A DNA stretch of 64,000 nt from Vogesella oryzae (GTDB lineage: Bacteria; Pseudomonadota; Gammaproteobacteria; Burkholderiales; Chromobacteriaceae), in contig NZ_CADEPL010000021.1 in the NCBI RefSeq assembly GCF_902829295.1, forward strand, positions 1 to 64,000, written 5' to 3'. The position numbers and the translations under genes were made by a program. Positions 60,837-64,000 of this stretch are shown in pieces. Positions within the stretch are counted from its first letter, which is position 1. The number at the start of each line of letters is the position of its first letter. Under the pieces are notes generated by a model. That model did not search any database. It worked only from the letters and a program-made list of their open reading frames with translations, and was not told where the DNA came from.

Positions 60837-61499
60837 TTAGCGGTATTCCTTCACGCCTTCCGGGGTACCCAGCAGCAACACATCGGCACGGCGGGCAGCG
60901 AACAGGCCGTTGGTCACCACACCGACGATCTGATTGATCTGCTGCTCCAGTTTTACCGGCTCGGCAATCTGCAGGCCGTGCACGTCCAGAATGATGTTGC
61001 CGTTGTCGGTGGTGACACCCATGCGCCATTCCGGATGGCCGCCCAGCTTCACCAGCTCGCGCGCCACGTGGCTGCGCGCCATCGGGATTACTTCCACCGG
61101 CAGCGGGAACTTGCCCATCATCGCCACGTACTTGCTGCTGTCGGCGATGCAGATGAACTGCTGCGCCACCGCGGCGACGATCTTCTCGCGCGTCAGCGCC
61201 GCGCCGCCGCCCTTGATCATGTGCAACTGATGGTTCACCTCGTCGGCGCCATCCACATACACCGGCACTTCGTCCGGGCCGACGCTGTTCAGATCGAGCA
61301 CCGGAATGCCGATCTCTTTCAGCCGTTTGGTGCTGGCCTCGGAGCTGGACACCGCGCCCTTGATGCGGCCCTTGATCTTAGCCAGCTCGTCAATGAAGAA
61401 ATTGACGGTGCTGCCGGTGCCGACGCCGACGATGCAGTCATCCGGCACAAACTTGATGGCGGCTTGCGCCACTTGCTGTTTCAGCTGGTTCTGGTCCAT
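60837..61499 (-). CDS. rpiA: ribose-5-phosphate isomerase A
   Basis: A 220-residue enzyme with [16 protein letters not shown], the active-site region [25 protein letters not shown] and later [10 protein letters not shown]. It interconverts ribulose-5-P and ribose-5-P in the pentose phosphate route. It is leftward, with a separate unit from phoU. Confidence 0.96.
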   Translation of the reverse strand: MDQNQLKQQVAQAAIKFVPDDCIVGVGTGSTVNFFIDELAKIKGRIKGAVSSSEASTKRLKEIGIPVLDLNSVGPDEVPVYVDGADEVNHQLHMIKGGGAALTREKIVAAVAQQFICIADSSKYVAMMGKFPLPVEVIPMARSHVARELVKLGGHPEWRMGVTTDNGNIILDVHGLQIAEPVKLEQQINQIVGVVTNGLFAARRADVLLLGTPEGVKEYR

Positions 61500-61562
61500 G
61501 AATCACTCCGCAGGTTTCAGGTGTTTTATGAATTTCGTGATGCGGCCAACCCTGCTACCGGC

Positions 61563-62045
61563 TCAGGCCGGCACCAGCAGGCATACCGCCTGGGTCTCGA
61601 TCGCCTCGGCACGGCCGAGGTAGCCCAGCTTCTCGTTGGTCTTGCCCTTGACGTTGACGCAGCCGACATCGATGTCCAGCAGCGCGGCAATGCGTGCGCG
61701 GATGGCATCGATGTGCGGCGCCAGCTTGGGCTGTTGCGCAATGATGGTGCTGTCGACATTGACCAGCTGCCAGCCGGCAGCGCGTACGCGGCGCATGGCC
61801 TCCTGCAGCAATACGCCACTGTCGGCCCCCTTGAAGGCGGCATCGGTATCCGGAAAGTGGCGGCCAATATCGCCCAGTGCGGCCGCGCCCAGCACGGCAT
61901 CGGTAATGGCGTGCAGCAGCGCATCGGCATCGGAATGGCCCAGCAGGCCCTTGTCGTGCGGGATGGTCACCCCGCCCAGAATCAGCGGCCGGCCTTCTAC
62001 CAGCCGGTGCACGTCGTAGCCCTGACCGATACGGAACGGGGTCAT
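61563..62045 (-). CDS. ispF: 2-C-methyl-D-erythritol 2,4-cyclodiphosphate synthase
   Basis: A 160-residue enzyme of the MEP route. Metal ligands are visible: Asp11 and His13 in GYDVHR and His45 in LLHAITD. The [12 protein letters not shown] motif near the end binds the nucleotide. Its ATG overlaps the ispD stop (ATGA), so the two are coupled. Confidence 0.96.
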   Translation of the reverse strand: MTPFRIGQGYDVHRLVEGRPLILGGVTIPHDKGLLGHSDADALLHAITDAVLGAAALGDIGRHFPDTDAAFKGADSGVLLQEAMRRVRAAGWQLVNVDSTIIAQQPKLAPHIDAIRARIAALLDIDVGCVNVKGKTNEKLGYLGRAEAIETQAVCLLVPA

Positions 62046-62731
62046 GCGAAATCCTTTCTTGCAGCCAGAATGGCACCGGCCAGCGCCAAATCGCCGGGCC
62101 AGGTCACCTTGAAATTCTGCGCCTCCCCCACCACCAGCCGTGGCGCATGGCCCAGCAGTTCGATGGCGGAAGCTTCGTCGGTAATGGCAGGGTTGGCCGC
62201 ATCCGCCAGCGCCTCTGCCAGCAAGCCGGCGCGGAACATCTGCGGCGTCTGCGCCAGCCACAAGCCGTCGCGCGGCACGGTGGCGGCAATGCGGGCGGCG
62301 GCATCGCCCTGCTTCACGGTATCGGCCACCGGCTGCGCCAGGATGCCGCCTACCGCATCGTCGCCGATCTCGGCGATCAGCCGCTCCAGCACAGTCGGTG
62401 ACAGGCAGCAGCGCGCGGCATCGTGCACCAGCACCCAGTCGTCCGCCGCCGGCTGCAGGGCGTGCAGCCCGTTGGCCACGCTTTCGGCGCGGCTGGCGCC
62501 GCCAACGCGCAGCACCGTCAGCTTGGCCTGCGGCCAGTCGAAACTGTCGAACCACTCGTCGCCCGGCGAGATCACCACCGCCACCTGGTCAATGGCGGGG
62601 TTGGCCGCCAGCACCGCCAGCGTGTGTGCCAGCAAGGGTTGGCCGCCTATGTCCAGATATTGCTTGGGTGTCGCCGAACCGAAGCGGCTGCCGTGGCCGG
62701 CGGCGGGCACCAGCGCAATGTAGCGGGTCAT
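62042..62731 (-). CDS. ispD: 2-C-methyl-D-erythritol 4-phosphate cytidylyltransferase
   Basis: A 229-residue CTP-dependent transferase: [25 protein letters not shown] nucleotide loop at the start and [13 protein letters not shown] in the middle. With IspF it acts in isoprenoid synthesis; IspG is encoded at 14.6 kb. A short gap of 11 nt separates it from dnaQ upstream. It contains four copies of the window-wide repeat core. Confidence 0.95.
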   Translation of the reverse strand: MTRYIALVPAAGHGSRFGSATPKQYLDIGGQPLLAHTLAVLAANPAIDQVAVVISPGDEWFDSFDWPQAKLTVLRVGGASRAESVANGLHALQPAADDWVLVHDAARCCLSPTVLERLIAEIGDDAVGGILAQPVADTVKQGDAAARIAATVPRDGLWLAQTPQMFRAGLLAEALADAANPAITDEASAIELLGHAPRLVVGEAQNFKVTWPGDLALAGAILAARKDFA

Positions 62732-62742
62732 ATTGGCGGCTC

Positions 62743-63471
62743 TCAGGCCGGATTCCCGGCTGGCGGGTTTTCGATGCTGCGCCACAGGCAGGTGCCTTTG
62801 ACGCTTTTGTCCAGGGTATCGAGGTATTCCTGATGCGCGGCCAGCTCCTCGGCGGACGCGGCCAGCACGGTCAGCGGTTTGCGCTCGAAGCGGTAACCCT
62901 GGCTGCTGCTGCCATCGGCATTGTCGCCATAGCCGATATCCATCATCAGGCTTTCCTGGCCACGGGTCATCCACAGGTAGACCTCGGCCAGCAGCTCGCA
63001 GTCGATCAGCGCGCCGTGCAGGGTCCGGTTGCTGCGGTCGATCTCGAAGCGGTCGCACAGCGCATCCAGGCTGTTGCGCTTGCCCGGAAAGGCATCGCGC
63101 GCCATCGCCAGCGTGTCGGTCACCAGCGCGCACTGCTTGTCCACCAGCGGCAAGCCCAGACGGTTGAACTCGGCATTGAGGAAGCCGACGTCAAACGGCG
63201 CGTTGTGGATGATCAGCTCGGCATCGGCAATGAATTCCGCCAGCTCGGCAGCCACATCGCGGAACTTGGGCTTGTCGGCGAGGAACTCCAGCGAGATGCC
63301 GTGCACGCGCTCGGCATCCGGATCGATATCGCGCTCCGGGTGCATGTACAGGTGCAGATGGCGGCCGGTGAGCTTGCGGTTCACCATTTCCAGGCCGGCA
63401 AATTCGATGATGCGGTGGCCCTGGTTCGGGTCCAGGCCGGTGGTTTCGGTATCGAGAATGATCTGGCGCAT
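62743..63471 (-). CDS. dnaQ: DNA polymerase III epsilon subunit
   Basis: A 242-residue proofreading exonuclease with DEDD-type motifs: DTETTG (Asp7, Glu9), HNAPFDVGF and HGALIDCELLAEVY. It corrects replication errors as part of the Pol III core. The neighbouring rnhA upstream is a classical pairing. Confidence 0.96.
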   Translation of the reverse strand: MRQIILDTETTGLDPNQGHRIIEFAGLEMVNRKLTGRHLHLYMHPERDIDPDAERVHGISLEFLADKPKFRDVAAELAEFIADAELIIHNAPFDVGFLNAEFNRLGLPLVDKQCALVTDTLAMARDAFPGKRNSLDALCDRFEIDRSNRTLHGALIDCELLAEVYLWMTRGQESLMMDIGYGDNADGSSSQGYRFERKPLTVLAASAEELAAHQEYLDTLDKSVKGTCLWRSIENPPAGNPA

Positions 63472-63495
63472 AACTGTTCTACAAGGTTGGCCGCA

Positions 63496-63939
63496 TCAGC
63501 GCAGGCTGGCGACGCCGGCATTGGCCAGCTGGTCGGCGCGTTCGTTGAATTCGTGGCCGGCATGGCCCTTCACCCAGCGCCAGTCGACCTGGTGCCGGTT
63601 GCGCAGCTCGTCCAGCTGCTGCCACAGGTCGGCGTTCTTTACCGGCTCCTTGTTGCTGGTCACCCAGCCGCGCTTTTTCCAGCCGTGAATCCACTCGCTG
63701 ATGCCCTTCTGCACATACTGCGAGTCGGTGTGCACCACTATGCGGCACGGGCGCTTGAGTACCTCCAGCCCGCGGATCACCGCCGTCAGCTCCATGCGGT
63801 TGTTGGTGGTGTTGGCTTCACCGCCAAACATTTCCTTTTCCTGGCCCTTGTAGCGCAGCAGCACGCCCCAGCCACCGGGGCCGGGATTGCCCTTGCAGGC
63901 GCCGTCCGGGTAGATCTCGACGATGGTGTCGTCAGTCAT
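63496..63939 (-). CDS. rnhA: ribonuclease HI
   Basis: A 147-residue RNase HI with the catalytic residues in [11 protein letters not shown] (Asp12), [18 protein letters not shown] and NERADQL. It degrades RNA in RNA-DNA hybrids. It is followed by dnaQ after 24 nt. The 61 bases to the window end probably hold the end of the next leftward gene, but two frames are possible and neither can be confirmed. Confidence 0.96.
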   Translation of the reverse strand: MTDDTIVEIYPDGACKGNPGPGGWGVLLRYKGQEKEMFGGEANTTNNRMELTAVIRGLEVLKRPCRIVVHTDSQYVQKGISEWIHGWKKRGWVTSNKEPVKNADLWQQLDELRNRHQVDWRWVKGHAGHEFNERADQLANAGVASLR

Positions 63940-64000
63940 GTGGTTTATCGTCCTGCACTGTGTGATTTAATGGGTGGCGTTCGCTACCGCCGGCGACGAT

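Noticed and set aside
63940-64000. Partial leftward gene upstream of rnhA
   Set aside because: Two minus-strand frames are open for 10-22 codons; neither shows a recognisable end, so I do not call it.

Overview
The window is a contiguous piece of a GC-rich bacterial chromosome, almost fully coding, with no rRNA, tRNA, insertion sequence, prophage or CRISPR array that I can see. Several blocks keep the order known from Betaproteobacteria, especially Neisseriales: hfq-hflX-hflK-hflC-hisZ-purA, and ndk-rlmN-pilF-rodZ-ispG-hisS-yfgM-bamB-der. Together with protein character this points to a Chromobacteriaceae-type organism (Chromobacterium/Vogesella/Aquitalea-like). That placement is inference, not a database match.

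Layout. 1-3.9 kb (+): the 3' part of an RND efflux pump gene, a small DUF2892 membrane protein, a TolC-type outer-membrane factor and a single-domain rhodanese. 3.9-19.1 kb (-): two housekeeping blocks covering purine and histidine synthesis, the HflKC/HflX/Hfq group, Der, BamB, YfgM, HisS, IspG, RodZ, PilF, RlmN and Ndk. 19.2-25.5 kb: a SPOR protein, ZapE, CysM, an RluA-like synthase, a thioesterase and an ABC exporter. 25.6-31.1 kb: a SprA-type putative metalloprotease, an ICMT-like membrane protein, a Zn/Cd/Pb P-type ATPase with divergent CadR-type regulator, and two exported proteins of unknown role. 31.1-37.9 kb: IlvD, Lgt, a small lipoprotein and a PhnD/PhnC/PhnE-like (possibly selenate) ABC importer with a fused double permease. 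37.9-43.8 kb: an AraC regulator, a copper-type DUF411 protein, a transaminase/omega-amidase/solute-binding operon with a divergent LysR regulator, and a ProQ-domain protein. 44-50.2 kb (-): a minor-pilin/PilY1 operon of lower GC. 50.4-52.8 kb: an Lrp regulator, a LysE exporter, a small unknown protein, a second IF-1 and a 59-residue protein. 52.8-64 kb (-): CopA, a GAF-PAS-PAS-GGDEF protein, CorA, Ppx, PhoU, RpiA, IspF-IspD, DnaQ and RnhA.

The most striking signal is a short sequence, TGCGGCCAAC (reverse complement GTTGGCCGCA), scattered over the whole window in both orientations. I counted roughly 75 copies of its 8-base core by eye. It lies in genes and between them, and head-to-head pairs form hairpins, some placed as terminators. 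This is the behaviour of a DNA-uptake-type sequence such as the Neisseria DUS, but with a different word, in a window that also holds type IV pilus genes. A second regulatory signal is a shared CsoR-like dyad (ATATACCC-N5-[TG]GGTAT) in front of copA and of the DUF411 gene, which suggests a small copper regulon.
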